Source of the DNA: Clostridia bacterium | Lineage (GTDB): Bacteria > Bacillota > Peptococcia > DRI-13 > SV3-B141 | DNA length: 41,300 nucleotides | Direction: 5' to 3' | NCBI GenBank assembly: GCA_018433015.1 | Contig: JAHDSB010000002.1 | Location: 1-41,300, forward strand | In this document: positions 26,421 to 34,434 of the stretch, one piece after another | Numbering within the stretch: the first letter of the stretch is position 1 | How the letters are laid out: each line of letters begins with the position of its first letter | Program-made: the position numbers and the translations under genes | Notes under the pieces: generated by a model | Database searches by the model: none | What the model saw: only the letters and a program-made list of their open reading frames with translations | Told to the model about the DNA's origin: nothing

Positions 26421-27080
26421 TTGAAACACAAGCATAAGTTTTATGCGATAAATGAAGCAATATCTCAGATTAAACAAGGTTCTAGGGTTATGGTAGGAGG
26501 CTTTGGTTTACGGGGATATCCCGATGTTCTTGTGGAAGCTTTGGCGGAAAGCGGTATTAATGATTTAACCATTATCAGTAATGATTTAGGCTCGCCAGGG
26601 ATAGGTTTAGGAAAATTATTATCCAATGGGCAAATTAAAAAATTAATCGGTAATTATTATAATTGGAATCCTGATGTAGCCCAAGCCTATAATGAAGGGA
26701 TAATTGATGTAACTCTTGTGCCTCAAGGAACTTTTGCCGAGGCCATAAGGGCGGCAGGAGTGGGAATACCAGCCTTTTATACTGCTACATCTGTAGGTAC
26801 GGAACTAGCTAGTAACAAAGAAATTAGGGAATTTTCAGAAAAAAGCTATGTATTAGAAAGAGCTATTTCGGCCGATGTAGCCCTCTTAAAAGCATATAAA
26901 GCTGATAAATTAGGAAATCTAATTTATTACAAAACAGCAAGAAATTTTAATCCTGTTATGGCTATGGCAGCAAAGCTAGTTATTGTTCAGGTAGACGAAA
27001 TAGTAGAAAGTGGCGAATTGAATTCTGAAAGTATCGTTACACCCCATATTTTTGTCGATATTTTGGTCAAAAAGGAGTGA
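26421..27080 (+). CDS. atoD: Acetoacetate/3-oxoacid CoA-transferase subunit A
   Basis: Alpha subunit of a family I CoA-transferase, 219 aa from this start. The GGFGLRGYPDVLVEAL segment (about residues 22-37) is the CoA-binding G-G-F-G region, and later GVGIPAFYT and EFSEKSYVLERAI are typical. It moves CoA from an acyl-CoA donor onto acetoacetate or a short-chain fatty acid. TTG 26421 is preferred over GTG 26412 because GAGGTGA (26409-26415) is 5 bases before the TTG and would overlap the GTG. Partner subunit B follows after 5 bases. Butyrate/acetoacetate specificity is not resolved. Confidence 0.9.
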   Translation: MKHKHKFYAINEAISQIKQGSRVMVGGFGLRGYPDVLVEALAESGINDLTIISNDLGSPGIGLGKLLSNGQIKKLIGNYYNWNPDVAQAYNEGIIDVTLVPQGTFAEAIRAAGVGIPAFYTATSVGTELASNKEIREFSEKSYVLERAISADVALLKAYKADKLGNLIYYKTARNFNPVMAMAAKLVIVQVDEIVESGELNSESIVTPHIFVDILVKKE

Positions 27081-27085
27081 TAACA

Positions 27086-27763
27086 TTGATAAATATATCT
27101 AAAGAAGAAGCAAAAAACAGGATAGCGAAGAGAATTGCTCAAGAGTTTAATGTAACTAAAGATATAGTGTTTATAAATTTAGGGGTGGGTATCCCTACTA
27201 TGGTAGCTAATTATATTAACAACGAAAATGTATTCATTCAGGCAGAAAACGGTATTTTAGGTGTGGGTCCCTTAGCAGAGGGTGATGATATCGACTTTCA
27301 GCTAATTAATGCTGGACGACAGCCTGTAACCGAAAGAAAAGGGTGCAGTTATTTTGATAGCTCGGTTTCCTTCGGAATGATTAGGGGGGGCCATATAGAT
27401 GTTACAGTAATTGGTGCTTTTGAAGTAGATGGGGAGGGTAATATTGCTAATTGGATTATACCTAATGGTAAACAATTGGGAGTAGGTGGAGCTATGGATC
27501 TTGTCAGTGGTGCTGGCAAAGTAATTATAGCTATGCAACATAATGGAAAAGATGGTAAGAGGAAGATCAAAAAAAGTTGTACATTACCCATAACCGGATT
27601 TCAAGAAGCTGATATGGTAGTGACGGAATGGGCCGTATTTTCTTTATATCAGGGCCGCTTAGTTTTACAAGAAATTGCCTCTGATATTACTTTAGACGAG
27701 CTGAAGAGTAGAACAGAAGCTGAATTTAAAATAAGTGATAATTTAATAGAGTTTAAAACCTGA
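27086..27763 (+). CDS. atoA: Acetoacetate/3-oxoacid CoA-transferase subunit B
   Basis: Beta subunit of the same enzyme, 225 aa. It holds the glutamate that forms the glutamyl-CoA intermediate: Glu54 in the motif QAENGILGVGP. NLGVGIPTMVANYI precedes it and GGHIDVTVIGAFEVD follows, both characteristic. TTG 27086 is preferred because AAAGGAG (27071-27077) is 8 bases upstream and would overlap the alternative GTG 27077. With AtoD, thiolase and the AtoE-like transporter it completes uptake, CoA activation and thiolysis of acetoacetate. Confidence 0.92.
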   Translation: MINISKEEAKNRIAKRIAQEFNVTKDIVFINLGVGIPTMVANYINNENVFIQAENGILGVGPLAEGDDIDFQLINAGRQPVTERKGCSYFDSSVSFGMIRGGHIDVTVIGAFEVDGEGNIANWIIPNGKQLGVGGAMDLVSGAGKVIIAMQHNGKDGKRKIKKSCTLPITGFQEADMVVTEWAVFSLYQGRLVLQEIASDITLDELKSRTEAEFKISDNLIEFKT

Positions 27764-27801
27764 ATAGTATAAAAATTTGGTAAATAAAAGGAGGGTATAG
27801 C

Positions 27802-29115
27802 GTGAAAAGGGCCAGCAGATTTTTTGTTAAATTAGTTCAGGAATATCTACCAAACGCTTATGTATTAGCTATTGTGTTAACATTTATAATTTTCTTGTTG
27901 GGTATATTTGTAGCTAATAGAGGGCCTCTAGAAATGATTATATTTTGGGGAACAGGATATCCTGAATTGTTTCAGTTTGCTATGCAAATGGTTATGGTGT
28001 TGATCACAGGGTATGTTCTAGCAAAAACTAGGTTAGTACAAAGCTTTCTAAACATGATAACCGATAAAGCCACAACTCCTGGGCGGGCCATAATGATTAC
28101 CTGTTTAGTCTCCTTTGTATCATGCTATTTAAATTGGGGTTTTGGTTTAGTTTTTGGTGCCTTGCTAGCGAAAGAGATGGGAACAAAAGTCAAAGGCTTG
28201 CATTTTCCCCTTATTATTGCTGCTGCTTATGGAGGGGATATAGTTAGAGGACCTTCATCATCTATACCTTTGGTAGTAGCGACTGAGGGACATTTTATGC
28301 AAGATATTATCGGTGTTATACCAGTATCTGAAACGCTTTATAGCAATTGGAATCTTCTAGTCACGCTATTTTTATTTATTTTACTTCCTATGGTATTTTG
28401 GAAAATGATGCCCTCGGAAGATGAAACTCTTGAGTTTATGAAGGAAAATAGCGCTGCTACGGCACCTCTTAAGGAAGAAATCAAAGAATATAAAACTTTT
28501 GCAGAAAAAATGGAGAATAGTAGAATTATTAATTTCTTGTTCGGTCTAATGCCTACTATTTATTTAATCACGTATCTGGTGGATAATGGATTATCTCTCA
28601 ACTTAAATGTTATAATTTTGCTATTCTTTGCAATAGGGATAATGCTGCACGGTAATCCTATGAGTTATGTTAATGCAGTTAAAGAAGCAGTAGTAGCGGC
28701 ACGGGGAATAATTCTTCAATTTCCTTTGTATGCTGGGATGATGGGTATGATGAAAGCTTCAGGTTTAGTAGTTATTATTGCAAATTGGTTTGTTAGCGTT
28801 GCTACACCAACAACTTTTCCTCTTTTTACGTTTTTATCTGCAGGACTTGTAAATTTGTTTGTGCCATCGGGAGGAGGGCAATGGGCTGTGCAAGGGCCTA
28901 TAATGGTAGATGCAGCTGCAAAATTGGGAGCAGATTTACCAAAAACTATCATGGCTTTTGCTTGGGGTGATGCTTGGACCAACCAAATCCAACCTTTTTG
29001 GGCCTTGCCTGCTTTAGGTATAGCCGGGTTAGGAGCACGAGATATTATGGGGTATTGTGTTATTTGGACTTTTATATCGGCACTTGTTATCACAGGTATA
29101 TTTCTACTAATTTAA
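27802..29115 (+). CDS. atoE: Short-chain fatty acid transporter, AtoE family
   Basis: Integral membrane protein of 437 aa with about 11-12 hydrophobic stretches, of the AtoE/TIGR00366 family. Family features include PNAYVLAIVLTF, SCYLNWGFGLVFGALLAKE, the VPSGGGQWAVQGPIMVDAA segment and AWGDAWTNQIQPFWALP. It should import acetoacetate, butyrate or related acids. GTG 27802 follows GGAGGG. It is the last gene of the sigma-54-driven operon, followed by a terminator. Acid export is a formal alternative if the pathway runs in the synthetic direction. Confidence 0.92.
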   Translation: MKRASRFFVKLVQEYLPNAYVLAIVLTFIIFLLGIFVANRGPLEMIIFWGTGYPELFQFAMQMVMVLITGYVLAKTRLVQSFLNMITDKATTPGRAIMITCLVSFVSCYLNWGFGLVFGALLAKEMGTKVKGLHFPLIIAAAYGGDIVRGPSSSIPLVVATEGHFMQDIIGVIPVSETLYSNWNLLVTLFLFILLPMVFWKMMPSEDETLEFMKENSAATAPLKEEIKEYKTFAEKMENSRIINFLFGLMPTIYLITYLVDNGLSLNLNVIILLFFAIGIMLHGNPMSYVNAVKEAVVAARGIILQFPLYAGMMGMMKASGLVVIIANWFVSVATPTTFPLFTFLSAGLVNLFVPSGGGQWAVQGPIMVDAAAKLGADLPKTIMAFAWGDAWTNQIQPFWALPALGIAGLGARDIMGYCVIWTFISALVITGIFLLI

Positions 29116-29140
29116 AGGGCTCTTTTTAGAGCTCTTTTTT
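29114..29140 (+). terminator. Intrinsic terminator after atoE
   Basis: AAAGGGCTC (29114-29122), loop TTTTTA, GAGCTCTTT (29129-29137) with one G-T pair, then further T to 29140. Confidence 0.85.
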
Positions 29141-29153
29141 CTTTATTTTAATG

Positions 29154-29183
29154 TTGATATAGACCTTTAAAATGTGGTAAACT
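29154..29183 (+). promoter_or_regulatory. Candidate sigma-A promoter for trpB2
   Basis: TTGATA (29154-29159), an 18-base spacer, and TAAACT (29178-29183), about 40 bases before the trpB2 start and directly after the atoE terminator. Confidence 0.5.
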
Positions 29184-29223
29184 AAGAAAAATTTATTTTA
29201 ATTGTGAGGAGAGATGAGTAGAG

Positions 29224-30585
29224 ATGAGAAAAGTAGAGACCACGAAGATAATTTTGCCGGAAAACAGGATACCCGAATATTGGTATAATGTACAAGCAGA
29301 TATGCCTAATCTGGTAGATCCTCCTTTGAATCCTCAGACCCAAGAGAATGTCGGGCCCGAGGATTTATTACAAATATTTCCCCAGGCGTTAATTGAGCAG
29401 GAAGTTAGTCAGGAAAGATATATAGAAATACCTGATGAAATAAGACGTATTTATCAACAATGGAGACCATCCCCTTTATTTCGCGCTCATAATTTAGAAA
29501 AAAAGTTGGGCACCCCTTGTAGAATCTATTATAAATATGAAGGTGTTAGCCCGGTTGGCAGTCATAAATTAAATTCTGCTGTGGCCCAAGCCTATTATAA
29601 TAAACGGGAGGGCATAAAACGCTTAGCAACGGAAACGGGAGCCGGACAATGGGGAACAGCTTTAGCTTTAGCTTGCCAAATGTTTGATCTTCAGTGCAGT
29701 GTGTATATGGTAAGGATCAGTTTTGAGCAAAAGAAGTTTCGACGCTCATTTATGGAAGTTTATGGTGCTGAATGTATAGCTAGCCCCAGTTCCCAAACTC
29801 GTATAGGCCAAAAGGTTTTACTTGAAATGCCTGATACTCCTGGAACATTGGGGATTGCTATCAGTGAGGCTGTAGAAGATGCTATGGGAAGAGATGACAC
29901 GAATTATGCCCTAGGCAGCGTACTTAATCATGTATGCTTACATCAGACGGTTATCGGACAAGAAGTGAAATTACAGCTGGAAATGGTGGATGATTACCCT
30001 GACGTTGTCATTGGTTGTTGTGGTGGCGGGAGTAATTTAGCGGGAATTACTTTTCCTTTTATCCCCGATAAATTGAAAGGTAAAAATGTGCGTCTGGTAG
30101 CTGTAGAACCCGCTGCTTGTCCCACTTTAACCAAAGGGACTTTTGCTTATGACTACGGTGATGTGGCTGGATTAACCCCTATAGTGAAGATGTATACTTT
30201 GGGGCATAGTTTTACTCCCCCGGGTATTCATGCAGGAGGTTTAAGGTATCACGGAGCTTCCCCCTTGGTCAGCCAGTTATATCACGATGGCTTATTAGAG
30301 GCGAAAGCCCTTGGTCAAAAGGGCGTCTTTGAAGCTGCTTTATTATTTGCCAGAACAGAAGGTATAGTTCCTGCCCCTGAATCATCCCACGCGGTAAAAG
30401 CTGCTGTAGACGAAGCTTTAGTAGCGAAAGAAGAGGGGAAAGCACGCAGCATTGTTTTTAATTTAAGTGGACATGGACATTTAGATTTAGCTGCTTACGA
30501 AAACTATTTTTCTGGAAACGTACAGGATGTGAATTATACTACCACAGATATTGCAGAAAACTTAAAAAATCTACCCGTAAAATAA
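29224..30585 (+). CDS. trpB2: TrpB2-type tryptophan synthase beta subunit
   Basis: PLP-dependent enzyme of 453 aa belonging to the longer TrpB2 subgroup (TIGR01415) rather than canonical TrpB1. The cofactor lysine is Lys115 in GSHKLNSA, and the phosphate-cradle [10 protein letters not shown] is in place. [15 protein letters not shown] and [14 protein letters not shown] are also present. TrpB2 proteins condense indole with L-serine and often lack a tight TrpA partner. No trpA or other trp gene is in this window, and the gene appears monocistronic with its own promoter and terminator. That fits indole salvage, though the physiological role is not proven. Confidence 0.93.
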   Translation: MRKVETTKIILPENRIPEYWYNVQADMPNLVDPPLNPQTQENVGPEDLLQIFPQALIEQEVSQERYIEIPDEIRRIYQQWRPSPLFRAHNLEKKLGTPCRIYYKYEGVSPVGSHKLNSAVAQAYYNKREGIKRLATETGAGQWGTALALACQMFDLQCSVYMVRISFEQKKFRRSFMEVYGAECIASPSSQTRIGQKVLLEMPDTPGTLGIAISEAVEDAMGRDDTNYALGSVLNHVCLHQTVIGQEVKLQLEMVDDYPDVVIGCCGGGSNLAGITFPFIPDKLKGKNVRLVAVEPAACPTLTKGTFAYDYGDVAGLTPIVKMYTLGHSFTPPGIHAGGLRYHGASPLVSQLYHDGLLEAKALGQKGVFEAALLFARTEGIVPAPESSHAVKAAVDEALVAKEEGKARSIVFNLSGHGHLDLAAYENYFSGNVQDVNYTTTDIAENLKNLPVK

Positions 30586-30918
30586 GACTAGGTAGACAAG
30601 GTCCTTTTTCCCACGAATTTGTATAAAAGATACAACTTTGCTGGGTAAATTAAGTTATTTCGATGCATCTTCTTTGTAGAATCATCTATAAAGAAGATGC
30701 ATTTTACATTATTACAACTAATATACAGGAAGAGGACGAGTATGATGAAAAGACAACAAAGGAATTTCTGAAAGAGCAGGAGAACATTAAAAAAAAGTAG
30801 AATCAGAAATTTGAGGTTGATTATATTAAATTAGTAAATTACTTAGTAGATGATGTTCAATTTACTTTTGTAGAGTATTTTTATATTTAGAATTAATAAA
30901 TGTAAAGAGGATCAGGTT
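30586..30918 (+). other. Intergenic region with terminator and duplicated leader fragment
   Basis: Contains the trpB2 terminator (30663-30706). About 175 bases before the cwlD-like gene it holds a copy of that gene's own start region. AGACAACAAAGGAAT is identical at 30751-30765 and 30928-30942, with similar AAGAGGA and ATGAT bases before it. A different frame from about 30720 to 30890 reads as protein-like sequence but is broken by a TAG at 30798 and has no start. No intact gene is seen. Confidence 0.5.
30663..30706 (+). terminator. Long-stem terminator after trpB2
   Basis: ATGCATCTTCTTTGTAG (30663-30679), loop AATCAT, CTATAAAGAAGATGCAT (30686-30702) with one G-T pair, then TTTT. The T-run is short but the 17-bp stem is strong. 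Confidence 0.75.
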
Positions 30919-31638
30919 ATGATACATAGACAACAAAGGAATCTAAGAAAGAAAAAGTATAGAATAAGATGGCGGAGAATAATCTTATTCTTTTGTTGTG
31001 TTATTGGTTTCTTTTGTGGAATTTACATAACTTTTAATACGTCATTTTCTCTACACAGAGGTACCTTGGCAAAATATCATATTGTAATAGATGCAGGACA
31101 TGGTGGTTCCGATTGTGGAACTATTGGTGTTGAAACCGGCGTATATGAAAAAGATATTAATCTTGCCATAGCAACCAAACTACAAGCCGAATTAGAGAAA
31201 CTTGGTGCAAAAATAACTATGACAAGAACAGAGAAAACCACTAAGGCTTTAGGTAATACGAAAAAGTTAAGTATAGAAGAAAGAGGAAGAATTATTGAAG
31301 CTATACAACCCGATATGACCCTTAGCATACACCAGAATTTTAATGAGGATAGTAACAAAATAAGGGGAACCCAAATTTTGTGCAATGGATCAACATCGGT
31401 AATGTTGGCAAGTACTTTGCAAGCTACCTTTAATAGCGAACTGAATACAGATTTAAATTATCTACAAAACGACTATAAGATTTTGAAATTTGGTAATCAT
31501 CCCAGTGTTATTGTGGAATGTGGATTTTTATCTAATAAAAATGATGAAAAATTATTACAAACAAGTAAATACCAGAAGCGAATTGTAGAAGTGCTAGTAA
31601 AAGAGGTAGAAAATTATTTATTAAATCAGGAAATATAG
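30919..31638 (+). CDS. cwlD: N-acetylmuramoyl-L-alanine amidase, CwlD-like
   Basis: Amidase_3 zinc hydrolase of 239 aa that cuts the bond between muramic acid and the stem peptide. A basic N-terminus (RKKKYRIRWRR) leads into one membrane/signal helix (about residues 21-39). Zinc and catalytic residues are His61 (DAGHGG), Glu76, His138 (SIHQN) and Glu200 (VECGFLSN). Length and layout match CwlD, which helps make muramic-delta-lactam in the spore cortex. A vegetative amidase with the same fold is possible, so the gene symbol is a best guess. ATG 30919 follows AGAGGA. Confidence 0.88.
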   Translation: MIHRQQRNLRKKKYRIRWRRIILFFCCVIGFFCGIYITFNTSFSLHRGTLAKYHIVIDAGHGGSDCGTIGVETGVYEKDINLAIATKLQAELEKLGAKITMTRTEKTTKALGNTKKLSIEERGRIIEAIQPDMTLSIHQNFNEDSNKIRGTQILCNGSTSVMLASTLQATFNSELNTDLNYLQNDYKILKFGNHPSVIVECGFLSNKNDEKLLQTSKYQKRIVEVLVKEVENYLLNQEI

Positions 31639-31655
31639 GTTTTTTTTACATAAGC

Positions 31656-31703
31656 AAAGGCCTCATCTTGTGAGCTTATCAAGTTACAAGGTGAGGCCTT
31701 TTT
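31656..31703 (+). terminator. Terminator after the cwlD-like gene
   Basis: AAAGGCCTCATCTTGT (31656-31671) pairs with ACAAGGTGAGGCCTTT (31686-31701), with one T-G wobble, around a 14-base loop. A short T-run follows. Confidence 0.85.
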
Positions 31704-31904
31704 ATTTATAAAAGCTATGTTGAGCTGTAGGATAGTGATTACAGGACGGGGAAAATATACCCAAATATACGGAAAAAATGTACCTAAAAGGTGATAATAA
31801 TTGTTATATGTTTATTATAATTTAAAATATTCAGAGAAGGATAACCCCTGATTTTGTTGAAATATTACCACCAAGCACAGACAAATCAGATAGAGGAGCT
31901 AAAC

Positions 31905-32507
31905 ATGTATCTAGATATTATCGTACTGGGAGCTATTATTGGCTGGCTCTGTAAAGGGAGATTAAAAAACCTAGGAAATTTACCATTAAAGGGAATATGG
32001 CTCTTCGTTGCCTTAGGCCTAATGGAATTAGGTATGGTATTTACCCAGTCGCCGGACAGGCGTATGCTCTATCAAATTTTGATAATGGGATCAGCTGTTG
32101 TTTTATTCTTACTGTTATTAATCAATAATCGAATAGCAGGAGTAAAGATTATTACTGCAGGTTTGATACTAAACTTTTTAGTAATGGCTGTAAACGGAGG
32201 AAGGATGCCGGTAGAAGAAGGGGCGGCAGTTATATCTGGTCAAGGGGACTATTTACCGGAGCTTGTATCGGGAATAAGCAGTCGCCATTTTTTAATGACA
32301 GCAGACACAAAATTAAAGGTTTTAGCAGATATTATTCCTTTACCCCCTCCATATCCTGTACCTAGAGTGATTTCTTTAGGAGATATCTTGATATTTGCAG
32401 GCATTATTATTTTAATGACCTGGGGCATGACTAGCAAAGCTAAGAGTAAACAACCTAATTATAAAAGGATTAATGATAAAATTGTAAACCTATCTCTTTT
32501 TAAGTAA
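31905..32507 (+). CDS. DUF5317 membrane protein
   Basis: Hydrophobic protein of 200 aa with about five membrane segments. It matches DUF5317 by the central NGGRMPV motif (near residue 102) and the C-terminal PRVISLGDILIFAGIIIL segment. The function is unknown. The open frame begins at 31854, but ATG 31905 has GAGGAG six bases upstream and begins at the hydrophobic helix, so it is preferred. It lies upstream of two tandem mini-ORFs and an HD-GYP-like gene and may share their transcript, since no terminator is seen after it. Confidence 0.8.
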   Translation: MYLDIIVLGAIIGWLCKGRLKNLGNLPLKGIWLFVALGLMELGMVFTQSPDRRMLYQILIMGSAVVLFLLLLINNRIAGVKIITAGLILNFLVMAVNGGRMPVEEGAAVISGQGDYLPELVSGISSRHFLMTADTKLKVLADIIPLPPPYPVPRVISLGDILIFAGIIILMTWGMTSKAKSKQPNYKRINDKIVNLSLFK

Positions 32508-32617
32508 TAATAATTGTATTTTTTCTTTGTAAGCAAGCGGATGTGATGAAGTACAACTTGTAAAATGGGCACTTGAGTTGTATGGAACAATTAGTGCGAC
32601 CGGCCGCCCTTATAGTT

Positions 32618-32639
32618 ACCTGGAAATATTATGCCAGGT
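32618..32639 (+). other. Hairpin in the leader of the mini-ORF pair
   Basis: ACCTGG (32618-32623) pairs with CCAGGT (32634-32639). A GC-rich stretch upstream (32602-32608) could instead pair with GGTGGC (32637-32642) or GGCC (32649-32652), so two exclusive structures are possible just before the first mini-ORF SD. I do not recognise a known riboswitch class. Confidence 0.35.
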
Positions 32640-32670
32640 GGCAAAAATGGCCTTGAAAGGGGGAATAGTG

Positions 32671-32757
32671 ATGCGTAATTGGCGTATCCGTTGGGTTCTT
32701 GTCTTAACGGCGTTAGTTTCCATAGCTATGACAGCGGCTTCCAGATGGCGTTGGTAG
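32671..32757 (+). CDS. Mini-protein A (28 aa), tandem paralogue ending in SRWRW
   Basis: ATG 32671 follows an AAAGGGGG SD and encodes 28 residues: a basic Arg/Trp N-terminus, a hydrophobic core (VLVLTALVSIAMTAA) and the C-terminal SRWRW. It is nearly repeated by the ORF at 32784. Across the last 20 aligned codons, eight differences are silent and two are conservative, which indicates selection on the peptide. The layout resembles a signal peptide or a membrane-active peptide; the function is unknown. The frame is open upstream to 32533 with a TTG at 32578, but the short form is supported by the SD and by the paralogue. Confidence 0.72.
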   Translation: MRNWRIRWVLVLTALVSIAMTAASRWRW

Positions 32758-32783
32758 ATTAATAAATTTTAGGGGGAGATATT

Positions 32784-32870
32784 ATGCGTAAAATCAATGG
32801 ACGTTGGCTTTTAGTATTAACAGCGTTAGCTTCTATAGCAATGACAGCAGCTTCCAGGTGGCGCTGGTAA
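32784..32870 (+). CDS. Mini-protein B (28 aa), tandem paralogue ending in SRWRW
   Basis: Starts at ATG 32784 after an AGGGGGAG SD, 26 bases downstream of mini-protein A. Both begin with MR and share LTAL-x-SIAMTAASRWRW at the C-terminus. They differ mainly in the N-terminal eight residues (here KINGRW). The separate strong SD and identical length argue that both are translated. No family is recognised. Confidence 0.74.
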   Translation: MRKINGRWLLVLTALASIAMTAASRWRW

Positions 32871-33001
32871 AAAGATTTAATAATAAAATTACATAAAGAT
32901 GCTCACTTGAAATAATTGTTGTGATCTGTCTCATTTACTGGATAGAGAGACATGTATCATGTATAATTATTTATAGTGAGGGGGTGGGGCTCATAAAGAA
33001 A

Positions 33002-34282
33002 ATGTGGCTGAACGTAGTAAGCATCGATTTGTTGGCATTGATAGTTTTTGGTTATAGTTTGAAGAGTCCCACCATTTTTGATTTATTGTGGGGATTAATC
33101 ATTGCTATTATTTTAGCATTATCGGAACTATATCCGCTTCATATTAATGATGAGGGAGATTTAACCCTTAGCATATCCGTACATATAGCTTCTTTATTAC
33201 TTTTAGGGCTTCCGGCCACGTTAATTGGTGCGGTATTTGGGGAGATCATTTACGGTTTTATAAGTCACCAACCAAGAATAAAAGTATGTTTTAATGCAGC
33301 TCAGACCATTATTTCCTCGGCTTCAGCCTATTACTTTTTTTTGTTTATAGGGGGAGATTTCAATAGGTTAGGTTTCTTTGCCCTGTTTATTCCGCTAACG
33401 TTTATTGTAGTTAATACGTTATTAGTTGCCTGGATCTTGGCCTTATCTAATAACCAACCATTATGGGATACTTGGATCAGCCTAAATCAAAACACTGTTC
33501 AATATACTACAATTTTAGGCATCGGAGGCTTGGCTTTTGCAGGATTACTCCATAGTTACTCGTGGTTAGGGGTTATTATCGTTATAATCATGATGATTTG
33601 TTTGCGACAGGTTCTTTTTCAGGCAAGCTATAACCTTCGAACAATGAAGATCCGTTTTATGCAAACTGTGCGGGTGTTAATGACGGCACTAGAGTATAGG
33701 GATCCTTATACTCATGGACATTCCAGCAGAGTAGCAGTATGGTGTCGTAAGATTGCCAATGAAATGGGTTTAGAACCCGACGAAGTGGAACAGATACACT
33801 TAGGTGGTTTGATGCACGATGTTGGTAAAGTTGGGGTACCTGATTTTATTTTAAAAAAGCCGGGCAAATTGAGCGAGGAAGAATATGAGCAAATAAAAGC
33901 CCATACAGCCATCGGTGAGAATATCTTGCTGGAAATGGAAGGCATGGAGTACATAGCTTCCATGGCTAAGCATCATCATCTATATTATAATGGTGATCCC
34001 AGAGGGTATAATGACTCTATACCGGGAAAAGAGGCCAGCATAGGGGCTCGAATCTTATCTGTTGCTGATGCTTGGGATGCAATGACTACAAATCGTCCTT
34101 ATAGAAAATCGTTATCTGCTAAAAAGGCTGCTTCAGAGTTGGTGAAAAATAGTGGAACACAATTTGATCCCCAGGTTGTAGAGGTTTTTATAAACATTTT
34201 AAAGAAAGACAATATTATTGAGGAAAACTTTGAACAAGAAATGGATGAAAAGAAAAATAAATCAGAGGAAAATATTGTATAG
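33002..34282 (+). CDS. Membrane-anchored HD-GYP-like phosphohydrolase
   Basis: Protein of 427 aa. The N-terminal half (about 1-215) is membrane-embedded, with roughly 6-7 hydrophobic segments of a MASE-like sensor. The C-terminal half is an HD domain of HD-GYP type: ALEYRDPYTHGHSSRVA, catalytic His272-Asp273 in GLMHDVGKVGVP, KAHTAIGENIL, KHHH and ILSVADAWDAMTTNRPYRK. HD-GYP enzymes hydrolyse cyclic di-GMP or related signals. The GYP element itself is altered to DPRGYND, so the substrate may differ. The frame opens at 32921. ATG 33002 has a purine-rich stretch (GAGGGGGTGGGG) starting at 32979; GTG 32984 is an alternative. Confidence 0.87.
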   Translation: MWLNVVSIDLLALIVFGYSLKSPTIFDLLWGLIIAIILALSELYPLHINDEGDLTLSISVHIASLLLLGLPATLIGAVFGEIIYGFISHQPRIKVCFNAAQTIISSASAYYFFLFIGGDFNRLGFFALFIPLTFIVVNTLLVAWILALSNNQPLWDTWISLNQNTVQYTTILGIGGLAFAGLLHSYSWLGVIIVIIMMICLRQVLFQASYNLRTMKIRFMQTVRVLMTALEYRDPYTHGHSSRVAVWCRKIANEMGLEPDEVEQIHLGGLMHDVGKVGVPDFILKKPGKLSEEEYEQIKAHTAIGENILLEMEGMEYIASMAKHHHLYYNGDPRGYNDSIPGKEASIGARILSVADAWDAMTTNRPYRKSLSAKKAASELVKNSGTQFDPQVVEVFINILKKDNIIEENFEQEMDEKKNKSEENIV

Positions 34283-34302
34283 AAATTATATATAATTCTT
34301 AT

Positions 34303-34328
34303 AAAAAAGCGGTTTGAACCGCTTTTTT
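34303..34328 (+). terminator. Intrinsic terminator after the HD-GYP-like gene
   Basis: AAAAAAGCGGTT (34303-34314), a two-base centre, AACCGCTTTTTT (34317-34328). A perfect 12-bp stem whose T-arm forms the tail. Confidence 0.9.
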
Positions 34329-34434
34329 ATTTTGCACAATAGATATTTTATGAAAATGATTAATTATGCTACAATACATGTATTAATGGAAAAAACAAAA
34401 TCATCAATATATTATGAAGAAGGGATGGAAATAC

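Noticed and set aside
32567-32582. Sigma-54-like GGGCACTTGAGTTGTA upstream of the mini-ORFs
   Set aside because: The -12 GC is replaced by GT, and that position is nearly invariant in real sigma-54 promoters.
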